This document shows positions 8,183 through 16,888 of a stretch of DNA of 42,766 nucleotides, piece by piece. Position 1 is the stretch's first letter, and each line of letters starts with the position of its first letter. The position numbers and the translations under genes are program-made. The notes beneath the pieces are model-generated. The model did not search any database, was not told the DNA's origin, and saw nothing but the letters and a program-made list of their open reading frames with translations. The stretch is from contig JBCBJZ010000011.1 in NCBI GenBank assembly GCA_038522635.1, forward strand, positions 1 to 42,766, given 5' to 3'. The stretch is from JBCBJZ01 sp038522635 (GTDB lineage: Bacteria; Pseudomonadota; Alphaproteobacteria; Rhizobiales; Hyphomicrobiaceae).

Positions 8183-9067
8183 CTAAGCGGCGCCGCTCAG
8201 GGCGGGCATCACGCTTGGCGCAAGCTCACCGTTGGTGGCAGCACCGTTGACGCCGTCGGCACCTTGCGCTGATGTCACAATGGCCGCTGGTGTCGATGCC
8301 CCGCGCTGCGGAGGCAAGGGCACGGCGATCCGCGTGGCTGGGGCCGCCCCTGCCGCAGATGCCGCCTGCGACGCGACGTTAGGCTGTACGACAGGATCAA
8401 CGGGGCTGGCCGCAGACGCGTTCTCGAGGCTCTTCAAAGCTGCTGCCGCTGCCACGGTCGCATCACCCGCTGTGTCCCCGTCGGACAACTCGTCGATCAG
8501 AGCGAGCGCCATTTTCGCGATCACGTGGCGTACTTCGGTAAGCGCTGCCGTGCAGGCCCGCACCTGCACGCTATGCGCGGCGTGATACTGCGCCAACGCC
8601 TGGATGCTGGCGGCGTAACGCGCCATATCGCGGTAGGCGTCTTCGTTGTGCTCATCTGCGCTGAGGTTCCACGCGCAGTCGTGCAGCTTCTCGCTCGCGT
8701 CCAATACGGTCGCAATGGCAGCTACGGGGAGGCCACGATCGGCATCCTGTTGTTCCGGTGTGTGGGTCAGCGCCAACGCCGATGCAGACTGCGACTGCCG
8801 CGCCAACAAAACCTGTTCGACCTCAACGATGCGATCATGCAGGCTTTCCAGATCACGGCACACGCGCGTCAGCGTGGCCGGCGGCTCACGCAACGATGCT
8901 TTGAGATCAGCCAGCGTCGCCTCGATCGCCTGTGCATCAAGCCGGCGTGCCTGCCGGCTGTGCTCACTCAAGAACCAGCGGCCGCGATCGGTCGCAACCA
9001 AGGCCTGTTCGATGGCGCGATAGGCGTCCTGATCGTCCGTCACCGTTGCATCTACGTTGTTGTGCAT
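8183..9067 (-). CDS. CheZ-like / GRWFL-motif protein, function unknown
   Basis: This 294-residue, Ala-rich, mostly helical protein has no signal peptide or membrane span. Residues 15-50 (AYRAIEQALVATDRGRWFLSEHSRQA) resemble a conserved N-terminal motif I associate with rhizobial proteins labelled CheZ-like. A second helical block (ILDASEKLHDCAWNLSADE) resembles the CheZ core. The CheZ catalytic QDxxxQ pattern is not visible where it would be expected, so phosphatase activity is doubtful. The C-terminal ~90 residues are low-complexity Ala/Pro. ATG at 9067 was chosen; a TTG at 9106 is in frame. No chemotaxis gene is nearby. Confidence 0.7.
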   Translation of the reverse strand: MHNNVDATVTDDQDAYRAIEQALVATDRGRWFLSEHSRQARRLDAQAIEATLADLKASLREPPATLTRVCRDLESLHDRIVEVEQVLLARQSQSASALALTHTPEQQDADRGLPVAAIATVLDASEKLHDCAWNLSADEHNEDAYRDMARYAASIQALAQYHAAHSVQVRACTAALTEVRHVIAKMALALIDELSDGDTAGDATVAAAAALKSLENASAASPVDPVVQPNVASQAASAAGAAPATRIAVPLPPQRGASTPAAIVTSAQGADGVNGAATNGELAPSVMPALSGAA

Positions 9068-9400
9068 AAGCCCGTGCAAGCCCCCTGGTCCCCAATCTGT
9101 GCACAAGTTATGCGATTCGTCCCCAAGTGCGCTGGCGCGATGGCCGTTGGCGGTAAGGTGAGCACCGGATGTCGCCGTTCCCTTTGGCTGCGGCCGATCT
9201 ATACAATTGTTCTGTATTGTTAAAATGCTTGGGCGACAGCAGGCGCGCGCCGGGGCTGTGCGAATTTTTGCGCAAGCGTGAGGCTATTTTGCTGCGCTGC
9301 CCTTGAGCCTGCACCGACCGACCCGTAACCCCCTTGCATCAACGCGAAACCCATCCCGCCGCGTCAAACCAATCCCATCGCCTCCAAGGAGCGCGCGCCC
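9068..9400. promoter_or_regulatory. Divergent intergenic region with AT-rich palindrome
   Basis: This region separates the CheZ-like gene (minus) from the MFS gene (plus). The only AT-rich part is 9200-9226, which contains the palindrome ACAATTGT and a related half ATTGT twelve bases on; it could be promoter or operator DNA. No RNA gene or coding frame was recognised. AAGGAG before 9401 is the MFS ribosome site. Confidence 0.35.
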
Positions 9401-10714
9401 ATGCTGCTGACGTCGTCCTACGCGGTTCGCGTCGCGGCCTACTTCGGCGGCTTGTTCCTGGTGATGGGCACGCAACTCCCCTATCTGCCGGTCTGGCTCG
9501 ATGACCGCGGGCTCGATGCAGGGGGAATCGCGCTGGTCGCTTCTGCACCGCTGTTCGTGCGGCTCGTCGCGACGCCCGCGATCGCGTTCATCGCCGACCG
9601 CTACGCGATCCACCGCCGCATGGTCATCGTGCTGACCTGGCTCGGGCTTGCAACGCTGTTGGCCTTGCATCACCAGGCGTCACTCGTTGCGATCGCGTTG
9701 CTGGCCATCGTTTTCACGCTGACCTGGTCGACGATCATGCCGTTGATCGAGACGATCGCGACGGACGGGGTGCGCGCGCGCGGCCATGACTACGGGCGCA
9801 TGCGCCTGTGGGGATCGATCACGTTCGTGGTGGCGAACTTCGTCGGCGGCGCGGTGTTGAGCGCCTACGGCCCTGACGGCGTGGTCTGGTTGATGGTCGC
9901 AGGCGCTGGCCTGACCGTGGCAGCAGCCCACGCGTTGCCGCGCCGCGTCCAAGCCCCGCATCCAGAAATCCAAGGGCCAGAAGCCCAGGCGCCAGAAGCC
10001 CAGGTGCCAGAAATCCAGGATTCAGAGGCGCGCCAAGAAAGCATCACCGCGACGCCCCCTTCGCGCGCGGCGAAGGCTGCCACGCTGTCACCGGCTGAAG
10101 CGTTCCGCCTCGCCGCAGCGCCAGCATTCGTCGTCTTCTTGGTTGCTGGCGGTTTCGCCCAGGCGTCCCACGCGGTGTTCTACATCTTCGGGACGCTGCA
10201 TTGGCAGGCGCAAGGTATCTCAGCGACGTTCATCGGCGTGCTTTGGGCGATAGGGGTTATCGCCGAGATCGCGCTGTTTTGGTGGTCGGCCCACGCGATC
10301 CGAGCGTTCGGGGCAACCGGGCTCATCTTGCTGGGCGGCCTTGGCGGCGTGCTGCGCTGGTGGTTGATGGGGTTTGATCCCCCTGTCTGGGCGCTTGTGC
10401 CGTTGCAGGTGCTGCACGGGTTGACGTTCGGCGCGTCGCATTTGGGGGCGATCCATTTCATCGCGCAGGCTGTGTCGCAGCGCCAGGCGGGGACGGCGCA
10501 AGCGCTTTACGCGTCGATCACCGCAGGCGTCGCGATGGCAGCGATGATGTTGGTGGCTGGTGCCCTCTTCCCGCATGTGGCGGGGCGTAGCTATTGGGCG
10601 ATGGCGGCAAGTTCGGGGCTCGGCTCGCTCGCGGCATGGTGGCTGTGGCAGCATTGGCACGGCGAGGTGATCGGCGATGCACGCGCAAGCCGTCGATCGT
10701 CAGGCAAGGCGTGA
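9401..10714 (+). CDS. MFS transporter, HcaT/PPP-like (MFS_1-like)
   Basis: This 437-residue inner-membrane carrier has about 12 hydrophobic segments. The first half begins YAVRVAAYFGGLFLVMGTQLPYLPVWL and includes IADRYAIHRR between segments 2 and 3 and RMRLWGSITFVVANFVGG, typical of the family that includes the putative phenylpropionate transporter HcaT. The central cytoplasmic loop contains an unusual run of five 5-residue repeats (PEIQG, PEAQA, PEAQV, PEIQD, SEARQ). AAGGAG lies nine bases before the ATG. The substrate is unknown and there is no catabolic operon alongside. The last codons overlap a fragment of repeat R1. Confidence 0.85.
   Translation: MLLTSSYAVRVAAYFGGLFLVMGTQLPYLPVWLDDRGLDAGGIALVASAPLFVRLVATPAIAFIADRYAIHRRMVIVLTWLGLATLLALHHQASLVAIALLAIVFTLTWSTIMPLIETIATDGVRARGHDYGRMRLWGSITFVVANFVGGAVLSAYGPDGVVWLMVAGAGLTVAAAHALPRRVQAPHPEIQGPEAQAPEAQVPEIQDSEARQESITATPPSRAAKAATLSPAEAFRLAAAPAFVVFLVAGGFAQASHAVFYIFGTLHWQAQGISATFIGVLWAIGVIAEIALFWWSAHAIRAFGATGLILLGGLGGVLRWWLMGFDPPVWALVPLQVLHGLTFGASHLGAIHFIAQAVSQRQAGTAQALYASITAGVAMAAMMLVAGALFPHVAGRSYWAMAASSGLGSLAAWWLWQHWHGEVIGDARASRRSSGKA
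9962..10036 (+). repeat. 15-bp tandem repeat, five units, inside the MFS gene
   Basis: Five consecutive 15-base units of the form CCAGAAGCCCAGGCG (first and last units diverged) encode the loop repeat P-E-(I/A)-Q-x. The unit length keeps the reading frame, so copy number can change without breaking the gene. Confidence 0.9.
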
Positions 10715-10754
10715 TCGTTCGAGCCCGTGATGGGGGCTTTGCGCCCGTTCCTCT
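10703..10754 (-). repeat. Fragment of repeat R1 at the MFS stop codon
   Basis: GGCAAGGCGTGA and CTTTGCGCCCGTTNCTCT occur in the same order and a similar spacing as at 133-185 in the longest R1 copy. The fragment spans the MFS stop (TGA at 10712) and the gap to the converging glycosyltransferase gene. Confidence 0.5.
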
Positions 10755-10776
10755 GACGTTCAGCCGCATCACAGGC

Positions 10777-12048
10777 TCACGCCGGCATGAAGTTCAACCC
10801 AACGCGAAGATCGGGACCGGCCCAGGCGGCGACTTTGCCCATGAAAGCGGACGGTGTGAGGTGGCGCTCGTAGTGCGCGATGACGCCCTCGCGCAAGCGT
10901 TGGCGCGCCTCGAGATCGAGAGCAAGCGCCGCGCGTACCACCACTTCAAGTTCCTCAAGCGAGGCGAAGGTGAGGGCGCTTTCCCCCTGTTGCAAAGGCG
11001 GATCAAACAGCGCGCCGTAGCCGGTGATCGGGATCGTGCCGACGGCCATCGCTTCCACGATGTTGTGGCAAAGCGCCATGTCGACGCCGGGGCAGGCGAG
11101 CCAGAAATCAGCCTGGCTGAGGGTGGGAAGCCAGGCGTCTTTTGCGATCCGCCCGCCTGAGGCGGTGTCGAGCAGAACCACCTCGCGAGCTGGCATTCCG
11201 GCCCTCAAAGAGGGCGCAGCCTCTGAAGCGTTCGTCGGGGCCAGCATACTGACGTCGCCAACGGCAAGCGCGCCGGCCGGCAACGTGCGCTGCAGGTGCT
11301 GCAACATCGCTGGCCGCGAGGGCGTCTCAAAACAGGCGGTCGCGTTCACGTCAGCGTAGCGCGCGCTGACATTGCCGATGAAGAGGATGCGCGTGGGGCG
11401 GTCCGAGCTGCGGTGGCGCGCGACGTCGCGGACTTCGCCGTGCTTGTAGAACTTGGGATGCAGCGGATAGGGGAACAGCAGATCGTAGCGGTTCGGCGTT
11501 GCGGTCAGCGCCTTGCCGTAAACGAGGTGCACGCGTTTGGCGGTGGGGTGGGCGTTGAGAGCGCCGGTAAGGTCGGCCGTGTCGTGCGCCCCGCTTTCGA
11601 GCCAGATGAGATCAGCGTGGGTGAGGTCGTCAGCGGCGATTTTGGTAACGTCGGCGGGATCGCGGACCGCGATCAAGTCGCGCCTGAGCAGTTGCGCGGT
11701 AAACTTCTGTTCGGCGAGGGCTGCGCGCAAAGGGGCTTCGGCGCAGAGCGTGACACGATGGCCGCTGAGCTGAAGGGTGCGCACCAGGATGTAGAGGTAG
11801 CGCCCCAGATCGCGGGCGATAAGCTGCGGCGTGGTGAGAACGAGGACGGCGTGTTTACGCTGATCCGGAGCCGGTACCGCTACCGGCTCCGCCTCAAGCC
11901 CGGCTTCGGCGGCAGCACCGGGAACGGCATCTGCAATGGCACCGCTGCTGGCACCGGCATCATGCGGATCAGCCTTACGCCCGTCGCCTTGCCCATCATC
12001 GCAAGGCTCGTCATCGCCATGCTCGTCATTGCCCGAGCGTCCCGTCAC
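10777..12048 (-). CDS. GT-B-like glycosyltransferase family protein
   Basis: This 423-residue cytoplasmic protein has two Rossmann-like halves. The N-terminal half includes HAVLVLTTPQLIARDLGRYLYILVRTLQLSGHRVTLCAEAP. The linker RPTRILFIGNVSARYAD opens the second half. The donor-site-like segment is LCHNIVEAMAVGTIPITGYG, resembling the E-containing motif of GT-B enzymes. The first ~45 residues (GNDEHGDDEPCDDGQGDG onward) are low complexity. The GTG at 12048 lies eight bases after the stop of the upstream gene with GAGG in between, so translation is probably coupled to the polar-growth protein. Acceptor and sugar are unknown; a surface polysaccharide role is inference from the partner gene. Confidence 0.7.
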   Translation of the reverse strand: MTGRSGNDEHGDDEPCDDGQGDGRKADPHDAGASSGAIADAVPGAAAEAGLEAEPVAVPAPDQRKHAVLVLTTPQLIARDLGRYLYILVRTLQLSGHRVTLCAEAPLRAALAEQKFTAQLLRRDLIAVRDPADVTKIAADDLTHADLIWLESGAHDTADLTGALNAHPTAKRVHLVYGKALTATPNRYDLLFPYPLHPKFYKHGEVRDVARHRSSDRPTRILFIGNVSARYADVNATACFETPSRPAMLQHLQRTLPAGALAVGDVSMLAPTNASEAAPSLRAGMPAREVVLLDTASGGRIAKDAWLPTLSQADFWLACPGVDMALCHNIVEAMAVGTIPITGYGALFDPPLQQGESALTFASLEELEVVVRAALALDLEARQRLREGVIAHYERHLTPSAFMGKVAAWAGPDLRVGLNFMPA

Positions 12049-12056
12049 GCGCGGCC

Positions 12057-15000
12057 TCAGTTCAAACGACCGCTCGCGTGGGCCAACAGCAGGTAGATGC
12101 GCCCCGGGTCAGACGTGAGGTAATTGCGCAGCAGGCGGCCGCTGTCATCGGCACCCTCGGCTTCGCGCGTCATGCGTTCGAAGTCGGCAAGGTAGCGGTC
12201 GACCATCTCGCGCAGGCCCGGATCATCGCTGTAGCGGTGGGTGACATCATCGAACACGTTGCGCCCATCGAGAGTGTAAATGCTGCGCACCATGATGCCG
12301 CGTTGGCCGGCGCGTAGCCGTGACCAGACCGCGGATGCGGTGGCCTGGTCGAGCGCCCGCGCGATGCGGTCGAGGTCGAGGCCGGCGGAAGGCGTGCCCG
12401 AAGCTGCGTCGCCCTGCGAACCTGGCAACGCATCGCCGTCGCCGTTGCCATTATCGCCGTCATCATCGGCAGACGCCCGGGCGAGAAGGTCGCCGAGGTT
12501 CCACCCGCTGGCGCCGGCTGCACCGTTGGCGCCGCGAGGTGCGGACGGGGCAGGGGAGGCGCCACGTGCGGATGTCGGGGCGCGGGTTTGCGTTGGGGAA
12601 GGCTGGCCGGCTGCTGTGCTGCTGCCCGGGGCCGCGCTGGCACCGTTGTTACCGGCGCGGCCGGTCGCGATGGGGCTTGCGGCAGCACCGTTTGTCGGGC
12701 TCGCCCCGAGCGCGGCACCATCGCGCTGGCGCGACAATTCGCGGCCCAAACCTTGCGCCAGACTTGCGCTGACCGAATTCAGGTCCACCCGCCGGTTTGC
12801 TTCATCAAGCCCGCGTGCGGCCGTGCCGGTGATGGCGCTGGATGTGATGGCGCTGGATGATGGCGCGCCAGCCCCCTGCCGTGCGGTGAGCGCGAGCGTC
12901 TGGTTTGCGCTTGCTGGCGTCGCGGCCGAGCCCATACCCGGTGCGCGTGCGCCTTCGGGCAGGCTGACATCGCGCTGGGCCGTCGCCCGTGACGTCAAGC
13001 TTGAAAGCTGTTCCAGCGCATTCAACTGGTCCTTGAGCGCCTGCTGCACCACCGTCGAACTCTCGCGCGTTGCGGCCGGCAACTGTTCAAGTTGGACACG
13101 CAGCTGCTCCTGCTCCGCCGCCAGCGCCCTCGCCGTCGCTGCGGCTTGCTCGCGCAACTCATCGGATGAGTTGGAAAAGCGCGAGGTGAGCGTGCCGATC
13201 TGTTCGGAGACTTCGCGTGAGACTTCGTTGAACTGCGCGCGGAGGTCCTGCAACGCACGCTCGGTCTGCGAGCCAGCCTCCACTTTCATACGCTCGATCT
13301 CGGCGAGCGTGCTGCGCGACTGCCCGGCCGCACCGCGTGCGAGGTCTTCGGTCAGTTGGCGCGCGCGCGTCTCCGCGTCCTGGAACGACCCTTCAAGCGA
13401 GGATTGGTAATCGCGCATGAAGTCGTCCAACTGGCCGGCCTTGTCCGACAAGCGGTCGAGCGTCTTGCCAAGTTCGGCGTGGCGTACCTGCAGCGTCTGG
13501 TCGATCTTGTAGTTGGCGTTCTCCAGATGGTTGGCCGCCTTCATGATCGACTGGCCCTGGTCCTCCACGCGGTTCGTCACCGAGCCGATCTGGTCGAGCA
13601 GGCTTTCGGAGACGTTCTTCAGCATGTCCGACTGACTGGCGAGCCCTTCAATCGCCTTCAGCGATTGCTTGGTGATGTTCTCGCTCGCGCGGCGCACCGA
13701 ATTGATGCCGTGCATCAGCGTTTCATCGATGTTGTGTGCTTGACGGCCAAGCGTGTCGGAAAGCTGCGTGGCGTGCTGCTCCATCGCATTGGTGAGGGCG
13801 GTGGTCTTCTCACCAACGGCGCTGTCGATGACGTTGGTGGAACGCAGGATCGATTCATCGAACAACCGCAGCCGCTCGGTGAACGCTTCGTCGAGGGCGC
13901 GGGTGCGCTCGATGAGTTGGCCGTCGAGCGCTTCGGTGCGGCCCGACAGCGTTGCTTCGATCGCCTGGGCACGGTCGGAGAGGGCTGCGTCCAGCGCTTG
14001 CGCGCGCGCGGCCATTGACGCGTCGATCGATTGCGCGTGCTCGCGCATGGATGCGTCGATGAGTTGGGCCTGCTCGGTAAGGCGGCTGTCCAGCGCCTGC
14101 ACGCGGTCGCTGAGGCCTGTATCCAGCGCCTCGGTGTGGGTCGCCATGGCGTTGTCGAAGGCCTGCGCCTTATTGGCGAGCGTGGTGTCGAGGGCGCGGG
14201 TGTACTCTTCGAACACCGATTGCAGCATGTCGGTGCGTTCGCCGATCGACGTGTTCATCTTGTCGACGTGACCATCGACTCGCGCCACGTGAGCGGTGAC
14301 GGCGGTTTCGAGCAGTTTGGTTTTGCCGATGAGCGCTGCGTCCAATTGCTCAGCACCGTGCGTGACCACACTCGTCATGTGATCGCTGGCCTGCTCCAGC
14401 ATGGTCGCCATACGTTCGCTGCCATCGCCTAAAAGCACGCGGATCTGGTCTGCGCGCGCGCCAAGCGCTGTATCCAGCGCGCCGGTATAGTCCTGCAGCA
14501 CCGTTTGCAGCTGCTCGGTCCGCCCGCCAAGCGAGGTTTCCAGGCGGCCCGAACTCTGATCGATGGCGGTCTCGAGCGCGGTGAGGTTGTTGCCCGCACC
14601 TTCGATGATCTGGGCAAGTTTGACCTGCTGGCCGGTCAACTTATCGATCAGCGTGGGAACTTCTTCGCCGAGCGCTTTGAGCGTGCCCGTGACCCGTTCC
14701 GAAGTGTTCAACAGCGCGTGGCGCTCGCCCGAAAGCTCCTGGATGAGCCCGCGGATCTTCAATTCGTTGTCGGTGTAGGAACGCTCAAGTGAAGCGACCT
14801 CCGCATGCACCAGCGCTTCCAACTCACCGGCGCGGCCGAGCGCGCGTTCCACCGCGTCGTTCATGAACGACACCTGGCGTCGCACGGACTGGCCAAGCGA
14901 CGCGACCTGCTGTTCAGCCATGCGGTCAGGTTCGGCGAGGCGCACCGCCACCTCTGTCATCGCCGACGACATCAGCCGCAATTCCTGCGCGCGCCAAGCG

Positions 15001-15785
15001 AGCAAGGCCAAGAAGCCGAAGAGCGCGATCGGTACCAGCACGGTTGCCGTCACGACCATCGCGGCGGGGCTGCCAAGGAATGACAACACGGAGGTGGCTT
15101 TGGCGATCTCCGGGCCCAGCATGGCGTAGCCGAGGATCAGGCCCAAAAACAGCCAGATGCCGCCAGCGACGGCAGCATAAAAGAACGGGCGGGTCGAAGG
15201 CTGTTGCTGCAGCGAGAAGATCAGCCCGCCGATGGTCGGCGCGTCGTCGTTGGCGGCGATCGTGCCACCGGGCGAGACGCCGGCGGGACGGCGCATGGCC
15301 GCGCGGCGATCGTTGCTGGCATTGCCCGCGCTTGACGACGGGCGCTCCGCGCCTGTGCCAGCACCGGTCGATGATGGTGAAGGCGCACCGTTGGGCTCAC
15401 CCGGTGGGCGGCTCGGCTGCTGGTGTGGCGACGGCGCAGGACTGCTCAAGTTCGAGGCCAGGACCGCGTTCATGGCATGGTCGGCCCGGGCGCCGGCGGC
15501 GGCCGGTGGCGTGGGCGGCGCCGCGGGCCGTGGCGTGCGTGCTGCAGCCGGATTGCCGCGCGCTTGTGAGGTCGGGGGCTTCGGCTGAGCAGGCGGTGTC
15601 TTGCTTGCGGCAGGCGGTACGGGCGGTGGCGCGGGGGCGGCTTTGGCCTGCGCAAGCGAACTGGCAAGCGAGCGGTTTGCCGGCGCGTCGGCTGCACCTG
15701 AGCGCCCACCATCGCGTGCGACATCAGCGATCGACCCGGTATGGGTCGTGCCCGCGCTCACCCTGAGCTTGCGTTCTTGTGCCAT
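12057..15785 (-). CDS. Growth pole ring protein homologue (GPR/RgsE-like), apolipoprotein-like coiled coil
   Basis: This 1242-residue membrane-anchored protein resembles the Rhizobiales growth pole ring protein, which organises unipolar cell-wall growth. Residues 1-195 are Pro/Ala/Ser-rich and probably disordered. Two membrane segments follow (about 201-224 and 241-264), then the conserved block WRAQELRLMSSAMTEVAVRL and a long coiled coil to about residue 930. Fifteen consecutive 11-residue repeats lie at 13704-14198. A second disordered linker precedes a conserved C-terminal domain (SIYTLDGRNVFDDVTHRY and NYLTSDPGRIYLLLAHASGR), which also matches my memory of GPR. It is shorter than the ~2100-residue Agrobacterium protein. 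ATG at 15785 was taken as the start; the frame is open with a TTG at 15890, so the N-terminus is uncertain. Confidence 0.8.
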   Translation of the reverse strand: MAQERKLRVSAGTTHTGSIADVARDGGRSGAADAPANRSLASSLAQAKAAPAPPPVPPAASKTPPAQPKPPTSQARGNPAAARTPRPAAPPTPPAAAGARADHAMNAVLASNLSSPAPSPHQQPSRPPGEPNGAPSPSSTGAGTGAERPSSSAGNASNDRRAAMRRPAGVSPGGTIAANDDAPTIGGLIFSLQQQPSTRPFFYAAVAGGIWLFLGLILGYAMLGPEIAKATSVLSFLGSPAAMVVTATVLVPIALFGFLALLAWRAQELRLMSSAMTEVAVRLAEPDRMAEQQVASLGQSVRRQVSFMNDAVERALGRAGELEALVHAEVASLERSYTDNELKIRGLIQELSGERHALLNTSERVTGTLKALGEEVPTLIDKLTGQQVKLAQIIEGAGNNLTALETAIDQSSGRLETSLGGRTEQLQTVLQDYTGALDTALGARADQIRVLLGDGSERMATMLEQASDHMTSVVTHGAEQLDAALIGKTKLLETAVTAHVARVDGHVDKMNTSIGERTDMLQSVFEEYTRALDTTLANKAQAFDNAMATHTEALDTGLSDRVQALDSRLTEQAQLIDASMREHAQSIDASMAARAQALDAALSDRAQAIEATLSGRTEALDGQLIERTRALDEAFTERLRLFDESILRSTNVIDSAVGEKTTALTNAMEQHATQLSDTLGRQAHNIDETLMHGINSVRRASENITKQSLKAIEGLASQSDMLKNVSESLLDQIGSVTNRVEDQGQSIMKAANHLENANYKIDQTLQVRHAELGKTLDRLSDKAGQLDDFMRDYQSSLEGSFQDAETRARQLTEDLARGAAGQSRSTLAEIERMKVEAGSQTERALQDLRAQFNEVSREVSEQIGTLTSRFSNSSDELREQAAATARALAAEQEQLRVQLEQLPAATRESSTVVQQALKDQLNALEQLSSLTSRATAQRDVSLPEGARAPGMGSAATPASANQTLALTARQGAGAPSSSAITSSAITGTAARGLDEANRRVDLNSVSASLAQGLGRELSRQRDGAALGASPTNGAAASPIATGRAGNNGASAAPGSSTAAGQPSPTQTRAPTSARGASPAPSAPRGANGAAGASGWNLGDLLARASADDDGDNGNGDGDALPGSQGDAASGTPSAGLDLDRIARALDQATASAVWSRLRAGQRGIMVRSIYTLDGRNVFDDVTHRYSDDPGLREMVDRYLADFERMTREAEGADDSGRLLRNYLTSDPGRIYLLLAHASGRLN
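13704..14198 (-). repeat. Array of fifteen 33-bp (11-residue) coding repeats
   Basis: Consecutive 11-mers follow the pattern x-A-(L/I)-D-x-x-(L/M)-x-x-x-(A/T), for example QALDSRLTEQA, QSIDASMAARA, QALDAALSDRA and EALDGQLIERT. The DNA has diverged, so this is an old protein repeat rather than a recent expansion. Hendecad periodicity is what gives such proteins an apolipoprotein A/E label. Confidence 0.85.
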
Positions 15786-16197
15786 CCACCCGTCCGAAGT
15801 TGGCGCAGGCGCTGAGCGCCCGTCCCCTGCCTGCTCTTCATAGTCCACGAGCGCGGGGGCTGACACGTCTAAAATGCTGAAACATATCAATCCCCCGGTC
15901 GAACACGCGTTCTATCAACAAGCATTGCAATCGCTTGCTCGGTAAACGCGCCTTCTCCCCCTGGAAAGCCTGTGGATAGTGTCGTTTTGAGGCGGAAACA
16001 TGAAGTCCGGGCGCGGCCCAACGGCCAAGCTGATTCGGTCTTGGCCCAGGGATCGCGAACCGCAAACGAGCGTTAACGGGGAAGCGTTAACTGGATGCAC
16101 GGTCTTTACCGGGACTTATCACCATCTTGGTACATTCGATTGGAGGACCGTAGGCGGCGATCTGGGTGCGAAGCGCGATCAGGGAAGGGCGAAAGCG
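15786..16197. promoter_or_regulatory. Divergent region between the GPR-like and Hpt genes
   Basis: No gene was recognised. Two copies of GCGTTAAC lie 14 bases apart (16070-16077 and 16084-16091). They look like CtrA half-sites, but the spacing does not fit TTAA-N7-TTAA. A CACTATCCACAG (minus strand, near 15967-15978) is one mismatch from a DnaA box. GGAAGGG near 16183 is the ribosome site of the Hpt gene. Confidence 0.3.
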
Positions 16198-16635
16198 ATG
16201 TTCGATACGCAAGACGGGCCCCCGAGCGCCGCCACCGCGGCAACCGCAAGCGGCGCGCCAAGCGATATGATCGCGAGCAACGCTGCGCCTCACGCCAAAA
16301 ATCCGCCCATCGACCACGCCCATTTGGAGCGCTACACGCTCGGCAACCGTGCGCTCGAACTTGAGGTTTTGCGTCTCTTCATCGAGCAGGCCCCGTGCTA
16401 CTTGAGCCGCTTGCGCGAGGCCGATGGCGCGCAAAGTTGGCGCTATGCGGCGCACACGTTGAAGGGATCGGCGCGGGCCGTGGGTGCGGTGGAAGTGGCC
16501 CACTACGCGCAGGAGGCCGAGGTGGCCTTCGATCGCCTCAGCGCAAGCGCGCAACGACTATTGCTGGATGAGCTTGATTGCGCGATCGCGCGTGCCTCCA
16601 ACCACATCGAGAGCCTTGCAGCCACGGCCGGCTGA
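16198..16635 (+). CDS. Hpt-domain phosphotransfer protein
   Basis: This 145-residue single-domain protein has an Ala-rich, probably flexible N-terminus (1-38) and a four-helix Hpt fold. The phosphoacceptor is His86 in AAHTLKGSARAVGA, the standard H-x-L-K-G-S-A motif. Such proteins relay phosphate between hybrid kinases and response regulators; no partner kinase or regulator lies in the window. ATG at 16198 was chosen because GGAAGGG is eight bases upstream and because translation upstream of it (open to 16000) has no family features. It is divergent from the polar-growth gene. Confidence 0.88.
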   Translation: MFDTQDGPPSAATAATASGAPSDMIASNAAPHAKNPPIDHAHLERYTLGNRALELEVLRLFIEQAPCYLSRLREADGAQSWRYAAHTLKGSARAVGAVEVAHYAQEAEVAFDRLSASAQRLLLDELDCAIARASNHIESLAATAG

Positions 16636-16888
16636 TCCAACGCGGCTGATGCTGGTCTTGTCCACCCCGGCGCGTCTTAGGGAAGTCCCTGGCGGAAGGC
16701 CCTCACAGAACGCTAAGGCCGCAGGCCTCAAACGCGCCTCGTGCATGATGGTCGCGGCGGTTGCGCGGCTGCTTGAACAACGCCGGGCGCAGCGCTAACA
16801 CTCGGGCTCGGTCTCTAACCTTCGACGCCCGCGTACCCTGCCTTTTCGTTCGCATGCGTCATCCCCAGCTCAAGGAACGCATACGGCC

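Noticed and set aside
9401..10714. CRISPR-like array from the regular 15-bp units
   Set aside because: The units are contiguous without spacers and lie in frame within a transporter gene.
12280..13410. A 376-codon open frame on the plus strand inside the polar-growth gene
   Set aside because: Ser/Arg/Ala-rich composition typical of an antisense frame in GC-rich DNA; no motifs, and the opposite strand has conserved domains.
16070..16091. CtrA site in the divergent region before the Hpt gene
   Set aside because: The TTAA elements are separated by ten bases rather than seven, so the consensus is not met.
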